A stretch of DNA of 43,861 nt from Myxococcales bacterium (GCA_016212965.1 JACRDA010000484.1:1-43861), one strand, 5' to 3'. Counted from the stretch's first letter, positions 18,176 through 26,316 are shown. The notes: generated from the sequence alone by a model not told the origin. Numbers and translations are program-made.

Positions 18176-18235
18176 CGCCCCAGGCTACGCCCGCGCGCCG
18201 GGCGCTCGCCACCGCCGTGATGGTACCCTGCAGCC

Positions 18236-19645
18236 GTGCCGAGCCCCCCCGCGCCCGCCCCGAGCCCGCTCTTCGCGCCTCCGCCCGTGAGCGAGCCCGC
18301 GGCCGTCGCGAGCGCGCGCGCTGCGGCCCGCGCCTTCGCGCGCCGGGAGGTCGCCCCACGCGCGCTCCGCGTGCACCGCGAGGCGGGCGGCCCCCACGCG
18401 CTCGGGGCGATCGACTGGGCCTTCGTGCGCGCCGCGCGGGACGCGGGCCTGCTCTGGGGGCTCGTGCCGGGAGCGCTCGGCGGGGGCGGCCGACGCTCGA
18501 GCGAGCTCGCTGCCGAAACGGAGGAGCTGTGTGCGGCGTGCGGCGGGCTCGGCCTCTTGCTCGGGGCCAACAGCCTCGGGCTCGCAGGGCCGCTCTTCGC
18601 GCTCGACGCCGACGTGTGGTGGCGCGTCGTCGCACCGGCCGCCCGCGACCGCTCCGCCCCGAGGCCGCCGCTCTTCGCCTGGGCGATCACCGAGAGCGGC
18701 AGCGGCACCGAGGTGCAGGACGCGCGCGGCATGGGCTTCGTGCGCGCGCCGCTCCGCGCCACGCGCGTGCCGGGAGGCTACCGCCTCGACGGGCGCAAGG
18801 TCTTCACGTCGAACGGCTCGGTCGCCCGGTACGTGTGCGTCCACGCCGCGATCGACGGCACCTCGGCGCTCGAGGGCTGGACGGCGTTCGTCGTCGACAC
18901 CCGCACGCCGGGCTTCACGGCCGTGCGCGACGAGCACAAGCTCGGCCAGCGCGCGAGCCCGGCCACCGAGATCGCCTTCGAGGGCGTCCACGTCCCCACG
19001 CGGGACCGGCTCGGATCCGAGGGCGCGGGCTTCGCGCTCACCGAGCTCATCCTCGCGGCCTCGCGCGGCCCGGTGGGTGCCATCGCGGTCGGCATCGCGC
19101 GCGGCGCGCTCGAGGCGGCGATCGGCGCCGTGACGCGCCTGCCACCCGAGCACCCCTGTTCGGTCGCGCAGCCCTGGGTGCGAGACCGCATCGGCGACGC
19201 CTCGATGAAGCTCGCGGCTGGCAGGCTCGCCTACCTCGACGCCGCGAGCGGCTTCGACCGCGACCTCATGCCCCCGGCACGTCTCGAGCCGGTGGCGCTC
19301 CACGCGGCGCGGCTCGCCGCCGGCGTCGTGCCGAGCGCCGCCCTCAAGCGCGCGTCGGGCAAGCTCCTCGACGCGCTCTTCGCGCGCATCTACGGGGACG
19401 GCTCGCTCGCCGCGCAGCTGTGCCGCGCGTCGAGCGCCAAGGCCTTGTGCGCCGACCTCGCGATGGAGGTGTGCGACCGCATGTGCGAGCTCGTACCGCC
19501 CGACGCGCCCGAGCGGGCGCTCGTCGACAAGGCGCTCTGCGACGTGAAGCTCACGCAGATCTACGAGGGCACGAACCAGCTCAACCGCCTCACCGTGGCG
19601 GACGTGGTGCTCGGCGGGCGCGCTCGCGGCGCGGGTCAGTGGTAG
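18236..19645 (+). CDS. Acyl-CoA dehydrogenase family protein
   Basis: 469 residues from a GTG start. The FAD-dependent acyl-CoA dehydrogenase fold is seen in order: N-terminal helices (AARAFARREVAPRAL), the flavin-binding segment AWAITESGSGTEVQ (about 143-156), the middle beta domain (YRLDGRKVFTSNGSVARY), the loop FEGVHVPTRDRLGSEGAGF, and the catalytic base Glu444 in QIYEGTNQLNR. It removes hydrogens from C2-C3 of an acyl-CoA; chain specificity is not evident. No ETF or other beta-oxidation gene is next to it. Its last 10 bp overlap the end of the convergent small gene. Confidence 0.92.
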   Translation: MPSPPAPAPSPLFAPPPVSEPAAVASARAAARAFARREVAPRALRVHREAGGPHALGAIDWAFVRAARDAGLLWGLVPGALGGGGRRSSELAAETEELCAACGGLGLLLGANSLGLAGPLFALDADVWWRVVAPAARDRSAPRPPLFAWAITESGSGTEVQDARGMGFVRAPLRATRVPGGYRLDGRKVFTSNGSVARYVCVHAAIDGTSALEGWTAFVVDTRTPGFTAVRDEHKLGQRASPATEIAFEGVHVPTRDRLGSEGAGFALTELILAASRGPVGAIAVGIARGALEAAIGAVTRLPPEHPCSVAQPWVRDRIGDASMKLAAGRLAYLDAASGFDRDLMPPARLEPVALHAARLAAGVVPSAALKRASGKLLDALFARIYGDGSLAAQLCRASSAKALCADLAMEVCDRMCELVPPDAPERALVDKALCDVKLTQIYEGTNQLNRLTVADVVLGGRARGAGQW

Positions 19646-20013
19646 GTCGCGAGCCCGACGACGCGCAGCACGCGCCCGCAGGTCGAGGAGCCGACGTTGC
19701 CGAGGCAGCCGTCCTCGAGCTCGAAGCGAGTCTTGCCGGCGGCGAGCGAGCGCAGGACGCCGTCGGTCAGGTCGTGGCCGCCGTCGCGGCAGCTGGAGTC
19801 GCCGCACGGGAGCACGAACAGCGCCGGTGCGCTGTCGACGACGACCAGGCGCACGTGCTTGGTCTCGGTGCTGACGGAGCCCGAACGCCGCTCCTCGACC
19901 TCGAGACGCAGCGTGGCGAGGGCGGGCAGGCGCTCGTGCAGGCGCGGCGCCTCGTCCTCCCGCCGGCGCCGCTCGTTGAAGCGCAGCGAAGCGTCGGTCA
20001 TGCGTCGCGTCAT
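19636..20013 (-). CDS. Small hypothetical protein, third gene of an overlapping trio
   Basis: 125 residues: a charged N-terminus (RFNERRRREDEAPRLHERL), then a beta-rich part (LATLRLEVEERR, HVRLVVVDSAPALFVLPCG) with CGDSSCRDGGHDLT and a further Cys pair near the end (GCLGNVGSSTC). The Cys/His spacing could bind metal, but the pattern matches no motif I know. Its ATG overlaps the stop of the preceding gene as ATGA, so its translation is probably coupled to it. Its end overlaps the convergent acyl-CoA dehydrogenase gene by 10 bp. Confidence 0.65.
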   Translation of the reverse strand: MTRRMTDASLRFNERRRREDEAPRLHERLPALATLRLEVEERRSGSVSTETKHVRLVVVDSAPALFVLPCGDSSCRDGGHDLTDGVLRSLAAGKTRFELEDGCLGNVGSSTCGRVLRVVGLATYH

Positions 20014-20201
20014 GGTGCCTCCTCCGCTTGCTGGGGCTGCGGGCCCGGGACGATGCCAGCCAGGGCCGGGTCGCCGCCATCGGCCGCGTCTGCCGTCGCG
20101 GGCTTCTCGTCGCGACGCAGCTTGCGCTTCTCCTCCTTGGCGCGCTGCTTCTCCTGGCGACTCCGCTCCTTACGCCGCTTCTCGGCGCCGGGATTGCTCA
20201 T
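20010..20201 (-). CDS. Small highly charged protein, second gene of an overlapping trio
   Basis: 63 residues from the ATG at 20201 (MSNPGAEKRRKERSRQEKQ); the frame is open further upstream, but this ATG overlaps the previous stop as ATGA. About 30 residues are almost all Lys, Arg, Glu and Gln, predicted as one long helix or coiled coil; the C-terminal half is Ala/Asp/Gln/Pro-rich and likely disordered. A nucleic-acid or ribosome contact is conceivable from the charge but not shown. Confidence 0.65.
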   Translation of the reverse strand: MSNPGAEKRRKERSRQEKQRAKEEKRKLRRDEKPATADAADGGDPALAGIVPGPQPQQAEEAP

Positions 20202-20584
20202 GGTGCACCTACATCGGTCTCGGGCTCGGCAAACGCGAGCCACGCTTCACGGGCGCTCGCATAGGTGGCCCGCGCCGCCCACTCGAGCTCGTCGCGGCTC
20301 AGCGGGGCGAGCTGACGCGCCCCGCTCGTGGTGTCGAAGTACCACCGCACCCGCAGCCGCGCCTCGCTCAGCGTGCCCGGCCACCCGCCCGCCACCGCCC
20401 GGCGCTGTTGCTGGAACTCCTCGCGCGAGGTCGACGCCCAACCGGCGCCGAGCGCGAGGGCGCGCTCACGCAGACGCGCGCGGCGAGCGAGCTCGCGCGG
20501 CGCACCGACCTCTCGGTCCGTGGTGCTCACGACTGCGAGCGGCGCTGGCTCATACCGGGTATCCGTCCGTTCACGACTCGACAT
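20198..20584 (-). CDS. Hypothetical protein, first gene of an overlapping trio
   Basis: 128 residues from the ATG at 20584 (MSSRERTDTRYEPAPLAVVS). The frame extends to 20821, but the extra part is Arg/Pro-rich. Predicted mostly helical: RELARRARLRERALAL, REEFQQQRRAVAGGWPG, LSEARLRVRWYFDTTSG, LSRDELEWAARATYASAREAW. No signal peptide or membrane helix, and no recognised family. It leads the trio 20584-19636 and would set expression of all three. Confidence 0.6.
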   Translation of the reverse strand: MSSRERTDTRYEPAPLAVVSTTDREVGAPRELARRARLRERALALGAGWASTSREEFQQQRRAVAGGWPGTLSEARLRVRWYFDTTSGARQLAPLSRDELEWAARATYASAREAWLAFAEPETDVGAP

Positions 20585-20904
20585 CGGCACCGTTCCGGCA
20601 CCTGCCTGCCCTCCGACGAGTCGCGTCATCGGAGGGCACAGAAGCGCCGCAATGTCGGGCGCTTCCACACGTTGCGCCGCCCGAGGTGCGAGCCGTCGCG
20701 ATCTCGAGAGCCGAGGTCCGCGGCAGTCGCCGGAGAACGTAGCGTGAGCCGCAGAGGTGTAGCGCATGGGGACCGATCGCGCAACCGGTCCCCGCCGGGC
20801 CGGCAGGCTTCTTGCGTTCACGGGGCACGGCCCCCCCGGCTCGGCGAAGAATGGCGTGTGAATTCGAGCCTCGAGGCTCCGTGCCCCGCCCCGTCACGGT
20901 GCGG
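20585..20904. other. 320-bp gap upstream of the small-gene trio, with nested inverted repeats
   Basis: No credible gene is seen; the minus frame is open to 20821 but reads as Arg/Pro-rich noise. A perfect 14-bp palindrome GAGCCTCGAGGCTC is at 20866-20879. Around it, CGGGGCACGG (20821-20830) and CCGTGCCCCG (20879-20888) form a perfect 10-bp inverted repeat. Placed between the end of the cNMP-binding gene and the trio, these could act as a terminator for the former or an operator for the latter. No clear sigma-70 boxes were found. Confidence 0.5.
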
Positions 20905-22248
20905 TCACGCGGGCTTCGCCGCCGCCTTCACGCGGGCCTCGAGCTTCTCGTACAGGCGCTCCACGGCGGTTCCGACGTCCTTCGACACGTGGCGGTGGCC
21001 GCGACCGAACTCGATGCCCGTGACGTCGCGCCGCGACCACCTCTGGGTGAGGAAGACGTCGCGGTCGCCGCACACCTCGCAACGGTAGAGGCCCATCCAC
21101 GGGTGGACGGCGAGCGGGCGCCGGTGCTCGCCCTCGAGCACGTAGAGGCGCTGGGTCTCGAGCGGCGCGCCGTGCTCGAAGGACTCGGTGCGAAAGGCGC
21201 GGAAGGCGCCGCGACAGCTCAGCACCGAGTACTGGAAGGTGCCGTCGCGGAAGCCCATGCCCTGCACGTGGACCAGCGGGTGCGTGCGCAGGAAGTCGAG
21301 CGACTCGAGCAGGAAGGTCACCTTGGGCGTCAGCGTCGTCACGAGCGCGGTCGCCGCCGTGTCGTCGAGCGCCGCCTCGGAGCCGTGCTTGATGGCGTTG
21401 CGGGTGGCGATGATCTCGGAGAGGGTGCCCATCACCGACGACGTCTTGCCGCGATTGCGGAAGAACCAGCCGTGGAGCGCCGCGGCGAGGCCGCCGCGAC
21501 CGTGGGTGTCGACGAGGAAGCGCAGCGCGTCCTGCAGGAAGCGGTGCATCGACCCGAGCGTGCCGCCCCGCAGCAGCATGAGGTCGATCTCGGCCGAGGT
21601 CGGCTCGCCGTCGAGGTAGAGCGCCTTGACGAGCGCCGACTGGTACATGAGCACCGTCTCGGTGAGCTCGAGCATGCGCCGCAGCCGCGTGCCCGGGTCG
21701 GCCGCGAACTCCATCTCCTGCGCCACGAGCGCGATGGGGTGCGGGTACTCCTCCTCGATGATCTCGTGGAGATCGGGCGCGAGGCGCCGCGCCTCCTGGT
21801 CGATGGCGACGACGCGCTCGGTGGTCTCGCGCAGCCGCGTGACCAGACAGGCGATGATGCGCAGGGGAATGGAGACGTGCTGCCGCACGAGCCGCTCGAA
21901 CGCCTCGCGGGAGAGCTCGAGCAGCGTCGTGCGCTCGTCGCCGATCCGCGCGCTCGCCGAGCGGCACACGTCGCCGAAGAGCGCCATCTCGCCGAAGAAC
22001 TGCCCGGGACCGAGCGCCGCGAGTCGGAGCGGCGCGCCGTCGGGCACCTGGCGCTCGAGCACGACCTGCCCGAGCGCGACCACGTACATGCAGTCGCCCG
22101 GATCCTGCTCGCGGAAGAGCAGCTCGCCGGGGCTCGCGGTGTAGAGCGTGGTCACGGCGGCGAGCTCCGCGAGCTCCTCCGGCCCAAGGCCGGCGAAGAG
22201 CGTCACGCCCTCGAGCCACTGCACCACCGCGACTTCGGCCTCGGCCAC
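20905..22248 (-). CDS. Cyclic-nucleotide-binding protein with HEPN-like domain and CxxC
   Basis: 447 residues, GTG start with GGAG about 10 bases upstream. Residues 10-130 form a CRP/PKA-type cyclic-nucleotide-binding domain; the phosphate cassette is GEMALFGDVCRSASA (86-100), with Glu87 and Arg96 kept, so ligand binding is plausible. No helix-turn-helix follows, so this is not a CRP-type regulator. Residues 175-325 are helical and contain TRNAIKHG (Arg283, Asn284, His288), the R-x4-H signature of HEPN nucleases, ahead of LLESLDFLRTHPLVHVQG. The C-terminus has YRCEVCGDRDVFL (Cys390, Cys393) and a His-rich end, perhaps half a zinc site. Predicted soluble. The HEPN assignment rests on motif and context; RNase activity is a hypothesis. 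No nucleotide cyclase is nearby. Confidence 0.8.
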   Translation of the reverse strand: MAEAEVAVVQWLEGVTLFAGLGPEELAELAAVTTLYTASPGELLFREQDPGDCMYVVALGQVVLERQVPDGAPLRLAALGPGQFFGEMALFGDVCRSASARIGDERTTLLELSREAFERLVRQHVSIPLRIIACLVTRLRETTERVVAIDQEARRLAPDLHEIIEEEYPHPIALVAQEMEFAADPGTRLRRMLELTETVLMYQSALVKALYLDGEPTSAEIDLMLLRGGTLGSMHRFLQDALRFLVDTHGRGGLAAALHGWFFRNRGKTSSVMGTLSEIIATRNAIKHGSEAALDDTAATALVTTLTPKVTFLLESLDFLRTHPLVHVQGMGFRDGTFQYSVLSCRGAFRAFRTESFEHGAPLETQRLYVLEGEHRRPLAVHPWMGLYRCEVCGDRDVFLTQRWSRRDVTGIEFGRGHRHVSKDVGTAVERLYEKLEARVKAAAKPA

Positions 22249-22329
22249 TTCCGCACACTCCTTCGCGCGAGCCTAGGCGCGTCGCGCCGGGCGCATCAAC
22301 GGCGCCGTGCCCGCCCCTGATCCCGCGCA

Positions 22330-22490
22330 AGCGCGGCGGCTTCTGGCTGCAGGCTCCGGACTTCAGGAGGAAGCTCGTCCCGAGCCGACCTCCGGTTGCT
22401 CACCCGGCGGGTGCGAGTCTTCCCGTTGGGTGCGGGGCTCTCCAGCCCGGAGTCTGAAGCCGGGAGCCTGGAGCCCCAGATGCGGGGCCA
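22330..22490. repeat. Divergent intergenic repeat, possible copy C
   Basis: GGCTTCTGGCTGCAGGCTCC near 22339 and GAAGCCGGGAGCCTGGAGCC near 22460 recall the end words of copies A and B and are partly complementary. The GTGGATCC core is absent and the 90 bases between are unrelated. It lies downstream of the helicase stop and upstream of the cNMP-binding gene. Family membership is uncertain. Confidence 0.4.
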
Positions 22491-22542
22491 GAACCTTGCC
22501 GCCGGATTAGGGGCCCGCGCCCGCCCAGTGTCCGGCCGGCGC

Positions 22543-24963
22543 TCAGGCCTGCGCCGCGCTCTCGGTCTCGAAGGCCTCGTCGGGCTCGAGCGCGTCGAGC
22601 ACGTGGCGCACGTCGCGCGGTGCGCAGCCGAGCAGACGCGCCAGCTTCTCGCGCGGCGGCGGGTCGGCGGGACCGGAGCGCAGCCACAGCCCGGCGACCC
22701 GCTCGCACACGTCGGCGCGGACGGCGCGCCGCCCGAGCAGCACGTAGCCGGCCGCGAGCAGCGCGGACCGCTCGGCGTCGCGCGCCGCCGCGAAGGAGGG
22801 CACGCCCGGACGCTGCGGCGCGCTCGCCGTGCCGTGGAACACCGCGACGAGCGCCGCGCGCTCGCCGAGCGCCCGCGACTCCTGCGCGCTCCGCAGGTAG
22901 AGCACGCGCGCGCCGAGCGTGACGCCGAGCACGGCGAGCTCCGCGACCTCGCCCGGGGCGAGGGCGGCGCGCTGCAGCGCCGCCGTCCGGGCGTCGACCG
23001 TGCCGAGCCCCTGCTCGAGCTGGTCGGCGATGCCCTTGCGCGCGGCGGACGGCACGCGCGCGGGGTCCGGCCGGACCACGGCCACGAGCCCCTCGACGAC
23101 GTCGCGCACGAAGGCCGCGAGGCGGCGCTGCACGCGCAGGCGCGCCCCCTGGCCGACCTGGTCGAGGCCCGCGAGCCGCACCTCGGGGCGGAGCAGCGTG
23201 GCGCCCCGCACGAGGCGGCCGACCTCGCGCCCCTCGAAGGCGACGCGCGCCTCGCCGCGCTCGGCGAGCTCGAGCCGGAAGCGCTCGTGCGGGGCGGCGA
23301 CGAGCGCCTCGAGCCATGCGCTCTCGGAGTGCCGCCCCGCCCCGGGCCGCGGGTCGGCCTGCAGGGCGCGCCGCTCGGCGAGCGCCGCGACGGGATGCGA
23401 CGGATCGGGCACCGAGACGGCGCCGCGCTGCGAGGCGCGCGGCGCGGGGCTGGGCGCCGCGACGGACCCGGCCCCCGGCTCGGAGCGCGCGCCGGCGCCT
23501 GCGAGGCGGGGCCGCGTCGCCGGCATGCCGCGCACACGGGAGCGACGCTTGCCCCGGCGGTCCACGAAGCGCAGCACGAGCCGCGCGTGCAGGGCGTCGC
23601 TCAGCCGGTCCTCCACCGCCCGCGTGCGCGCCTGCCACTCCGCGGGCTCGGCGAGCCAGCCCGGCTGGTGCGCCAGGTAGGTGAAGGTCCGGATCGCGGC
23701 GATGCGCGCCAGCAAGTCGTCGACGTCGCCCTCGGGCTCGTCGATGGCCCGGACCCGCGGCGCGATCCAGTCGCTGTCGAGCACGGCGCGCGGCCCCGCG
23801 AGCGTGACGAACACGTCGGCGAGCAGCGCCGCGTGCGACTCGAGCAGGAGCTTGCGGAAGTCGGGCACGCGGCACACCTGCCAGAGCAGCTCGACGGCCT
23901 CGGGCCGCGTGGCCTTCGCGCGCACCTCGGGCAGGAGCGCGAGCCGGCCGAGCACGGCGCTGTCCTCCGCGTCCTCGACGAGGCGCAGGCGCCGCGACGG
24001 GGGCGGGCGCCGCAGCGAGGCCCCGAGCGCGGCGAGCGAGCTCGTGTCGAGGTCGGGGTTGCGCCACCACAGCCGCTCGACCGGGGCGAAGCGGTGCCCC
24101 TCGACGGCCTGGGCGAAGGGGTCCGGCAGCTCGAGCGGCGCCACGGTGCCGAAGGTGCCGTCGCGCAGGTAGCGGCCGGCGCGGCCGGCGATCTGCCCGA
24201 GCTCGGCGCCCTCGAGCGGGCGCGGCTCGTGGCCGTCGAACTTGCGCAGGGCGGCGAAGGCCACGTGATCGACGTCGAGGTTGAGCCCCATGCCGATGGC
24301 GTCCGTCGCGACGAGGAAGTCGACCTCGCCCGCCTGGAACATCGCGACCTGCGCGTTGCGCGTGCGCGGCGACAGGGCGCCGAGCACCACCGCCGCGCCA
24401 CCCCGCAGCGCGCACAGGCGCTCGGCCAGCTCGTGCACCTGCTCGATGGAGAACGCGACGACGGCGCTCCGCGGCGGCAGGTGCGAGAGCTTGCTCGCGC
24501 CCGCGAAGCCGAGGCGCGAGAGGCGCGGATACTCGCTCACGCGCGCGGTCGGGACGAGCTCGGCGGCGAGCCCGCGCATCGTTCCGGCGCCGAGCAGCCA
24601 CGTCTCGCGCCGGCCGCGCGCGCCGAGCAGGCGCGCGGTGAACACGTGCCCGCGCTGCGCGTCGGCCGCGAGCTGCACCTCGTCGACCGCGAGGAAGTCG
24701 ACCTCGACCGAGAGCGGCATGGCCTCGACCGTGCACACCCAGTAGTCCGGGCGCCGCGGCACGCGCTTCTCCTCGCCCGTGACGAGCGCCACGCGCGCCT
24801 CGCCGATGCGCGCCGTCAACCGGTCGTACACCTCGCGCGCCAGGAGGCGCAGCGGCAGCCCGATCATGCCCGTCGGGTGCTCCAGCATGCGCTCGACCGC
24901 CCGGTGGGTCTTGCCGGTGTTGGTCGGGCCGAGCACGGCCGTGAGGGCGCTCGCGTCGATCAC
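22543..24963 (-). CDS. Suv3-type superfamily 2 helicase
   Basis: 806 residues, GTG start. Motif I GPTNTGKTH (12-20), motif II DEVQ (94-97; Suv3-like rather than DEAD), LGAGTMR (motif III, 124-130), ATDAIGMGLNLD (motif V, about 219-230) and QIAGRAGR (motif VI, 257-264). Suv3-family helicases unwind RNA and, in mitochondria, partner an exonuclease; bacterial members are less studied. After the helicase core and Suv3-like helical part, residues about 470-560 are Arg/Ala/Pro-rich and probably a disordered insert, followed by a conserved-looking C-terminal region (about 560-800). No nuclease gene is next to it. Divergent from the GST gene by 52 bp. Confidence 0.88.
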   Translation of the reverse strand: MIDASALTAVLGPTNTGKTHRAVERMLEHPTGMIGLPLRLLAREVYDRLTARIGEARVALVTGEEKRVPRRPDYWVCTVEAMPLSVEVDFLAVDEVQLAADAQRGHVFTARLLGARGRRETWLLGAGTMRGLAAELVPTARVSEYPRLSRLGFAGASKLSHLPPRSAVVAFSIEQVHELAERLCALRGGAAVVLGALSPRTRNAQVAMFQAGEVDFLVATDAIGMGLNLDVDHVAFAALRKFDGHEPRPLEGAELGQIAGRAGRYLRDGTFGTVAPLELPDPFAQAVEGHRFAPVERLWWRNPDLDTSSLAALGASLRRPPPSRRLRLVEDAEDSAVLGRLALLPEVRAKATRPEAVELLWQVCRVPDFRKLLLESHAALLADVFVTLAGPRAVLDSDWIAPRVRAIDEPEGDVDDLLARIAAIRTFTYLAHQPGWLAEPAEWQARTRAVEDRLSDALHARLVLRFVDRRGKRRSRVRGMPATRPRLAGAGARSEPGAGSVAAPSPAPRASQRGAVSVPDPSHPVAALAERRALQADPRPGAGRHSESAWLEALVAAPHERFRLELAERGEARVAFEGREVGRLVRGATLLRPEVRLAGLDQVGQGARLRVQRRLAAFVRDVVEGLVAVVRPDPARVPSAARKGIADQLEQGLGTVDARTAALQRAALAPGEVAELAVLGVTLGARVLYLRSAQESRALGERAALVAVFHGTASAPQRPGVPSFAAARDAERSALLAAGYVLLGRRAVRADVCERVAGLWLRSGPADPPPREKLARLLGCAPRDVRHVLDALEPDEAFETESAAQA

Positions 24964-25015
24964 GTCACCATCGTCCTGCTACGCTTGTGCCACGCCCCAC
25001 GGCCGAGGAGCACAC

Positions 25016-25663
25016 ATGTCCCTCATTTTCTACTATGGCTCGGGCTCGCCGTTCGCCTGGAAAGTCTGGCTCACCCTCGAGCACAAAGCCCTGGCCTACG
25101 AGCAGAAAGTGCTGTCGTTCGACGCCGGCGACCTCGCGCGCCCGGAGTACCTGGCCGTCAACCCGCGCGGCAAGGTGCCCGCAATCGTGGACGACGGCTT
25201 TGCGCTCTGGGAGTCGAGCGCCATCGTCGAGTACCTCGAGGAGCGCTACCCCGAGCGACCCGTGCTGCCGGCCGAGCTCTACGCCCGGGCGCGCGCGCGC
25301 CGCGTCGCGGCCGAGGCCGACCACTACCTCTACCCGGCGATCCGCAAGCTGCTCGCGCTCGGGCTGCGCAAGGACGCGACCGGCGCGCGGCACGCCGCCG
25401 CGATCCACGAAGCCGTCCTGGAGCTCGGGCCCGAGATCGCGCGCTTCGTCGCGGCGCTCGGCGATCAGCCCTTCTTCGCGGGCTCCCTGTCGGTCGCCGA
25501 CTTCGCCTGCTACCCACACCTGCGCATGCTGCGGCGCATGGACGAGCGCCAGCCGCAGCACCGTGTGGGCAGGCTCCTCGGGCCGGACCTCGCCGCCTGG
25601 ATGGCGCGCGTCGAGGAGCTGCCCTACTTCGCCAGCACCCTGCCCCCGCACTGGAAGGGTTGA
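25016..25663 (+). CDS. Glutathione S-transferase family protein
   Basis: 215 residues. Thioredoxin-like N-terminal domain: MSLIFYYGSGSPFAWKVW with a Ser at the usual catalytic position, NPRGKVPAIVDDG with the cis-Pro, and ESSAIVEYLEERYPERP, the glutathione-contact Glu-Ser pair. The C-terminal half is helical, with LSVADFACYPHLRM matching the N-capping S-x-A-D box. It probably conjugates glutathione or a related thiol to electrophiles; the substrate is unknown. A GAGGAG ribosome site lies 8 bases before the ATG. The next gene starts 2 bp after its stop. Confidence 0.92.
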   Translation: MSLIFYYGSGSPFAWKVWLTLEHKALAYEQKVLSFDAGDLARPEYLAVNPRGKVPAIVDDGFALWESSAIVEYLEERYPERPVLPAELYARARARRVAAEADHYLYPAIRKLLALGLRKDATGARHAAAIHEAVLELGPEIARFVAALGDQPFFAGSLSVADFACYPHLRMLRRMDERQPQHRVGRLLGPDLAAWMARVEELPYFASTLPPHWKG

Positions 25664-25665
25664 CC

Positions 25666-26316
25666 GTGCGCGCCCACACCGGATCGCCCCACGCTCTGGC
25701 GGCGCTGGCGGCGCTGGCGGCGCTGGCGGTGCTCGCGGCGCTCACGGCCTGCCGCGACGCGGTCGGACCGACGCCGCTGTCGCCAACTCGACCCCTGGTG
25801 ACGCCCGCCGCGACGCAGGTCACGAGCGCGCCGACCGCGGCGCAGCCGAGCGCACGGCCGACTCCGGTGTCTTCCGCGCCACCCTCGGGCACGCCCACCA
25901 CGAGCTGCGCCTGGACGCCCGCCCCGGCCGGGCACAGCGAGACGCGGGCGACCTACCCAGGGGCAGGCTGCGAGCTCGCGCCCGCGAGCCCGGAGGCCTG
26001 GCGCACGGTCGTCGAGGTCAAGATCGTCGAGGTGTCGCTCGAGGCGCGCGGCACCGTGCTCCGCTTCGTGCTGCTCGACGGACAGGGCCGACGTGTGGTG
26101 CCGCTCGGGCGCGCGGTCGGCTACGACGTCGTGCTCGCCACCCGCCAGAAGGGAGAGGGCGAGCTGACGGCCGAGCTCGTGCGCGAGGGCGTGCACGAGC
26201 TCGTGCTGGGGCGCGGCGTCCGACCGAAGCCGTGCGCGCTCGGCATCACCGTGACCTTCCACAACGGCCAGGCGACCCTCGAGGACTGGGTCGACGACTG
26301 GCTCTACGAGTGCTGA
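25666..26316 (+). CDS. Lipoprotein of unknown function
   Basis: 216 residues from the GTG at 25666, only 2 bp after the GST stop, so the two are almost surely co-transcribed. The signal peptide is built from LAA repeats and ends LAALTAC (Cys29). A Pro/Thr/Ser-rich linker runs to about residue 80. The remaining 130 residues look like a small beta domain (TVVEVKIVEVSLEARGTVLRF, VVPLGRAVGYDVVLATRQ, ITVTFHNGQATLEDW) with Cys at both ends. I recognise no family. Confidence 0.7.
   Translation: MRAHTGSPHALAALAALAALAVLAALTACRDAVGPTPLSPTRPLVTPAATQVTSAPTAAQPSARPTPVSSAPPSGTPTTSCAWTPAPAGHSETRATYPGAGCELAPASPEAWRTVVEVKIVEVSLEARGTVLRFVLLDGQGRRVVPLGRAVGYDVVLATRQKGEGELTAELVREGVHELVLGRGVRPKPCALGITVTFHNGQATLEDWVDDWLYEC
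25696..25740 (+). repeat. 9-bp tandem repeat inside a signal peptide
   Basis: Three perfect CTGGCGGCG units followed by two variants (CTGGCGGTG, CTCGCGGCG). They code for the hydrophobic core LAALAALAALAVLAA of the lipoprotein signal peptide. Gain or loss of units would stay in frame and change the length of that core. Confidence 0.75.

Noticed and set aside
20905..22248. Reading the cNMP/HEPN-like gene as part of a complete CBASS- or Pycsar-type defence system
   Set aside because: No cyclase, TIR, nuclease or transmembrane effector is adjacent; the neighbours look like housekeeping genes. Only the domain pairing supports the idea.
22396..26316. A plus-strand open frame of about 1306 codons across the helicase region
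   Set aside because: Most of it is antisense to the helicase with Arg/Ala/Glu-rich noise. Only its last 217 codons (from 25666) form a real lipoprotein gene.
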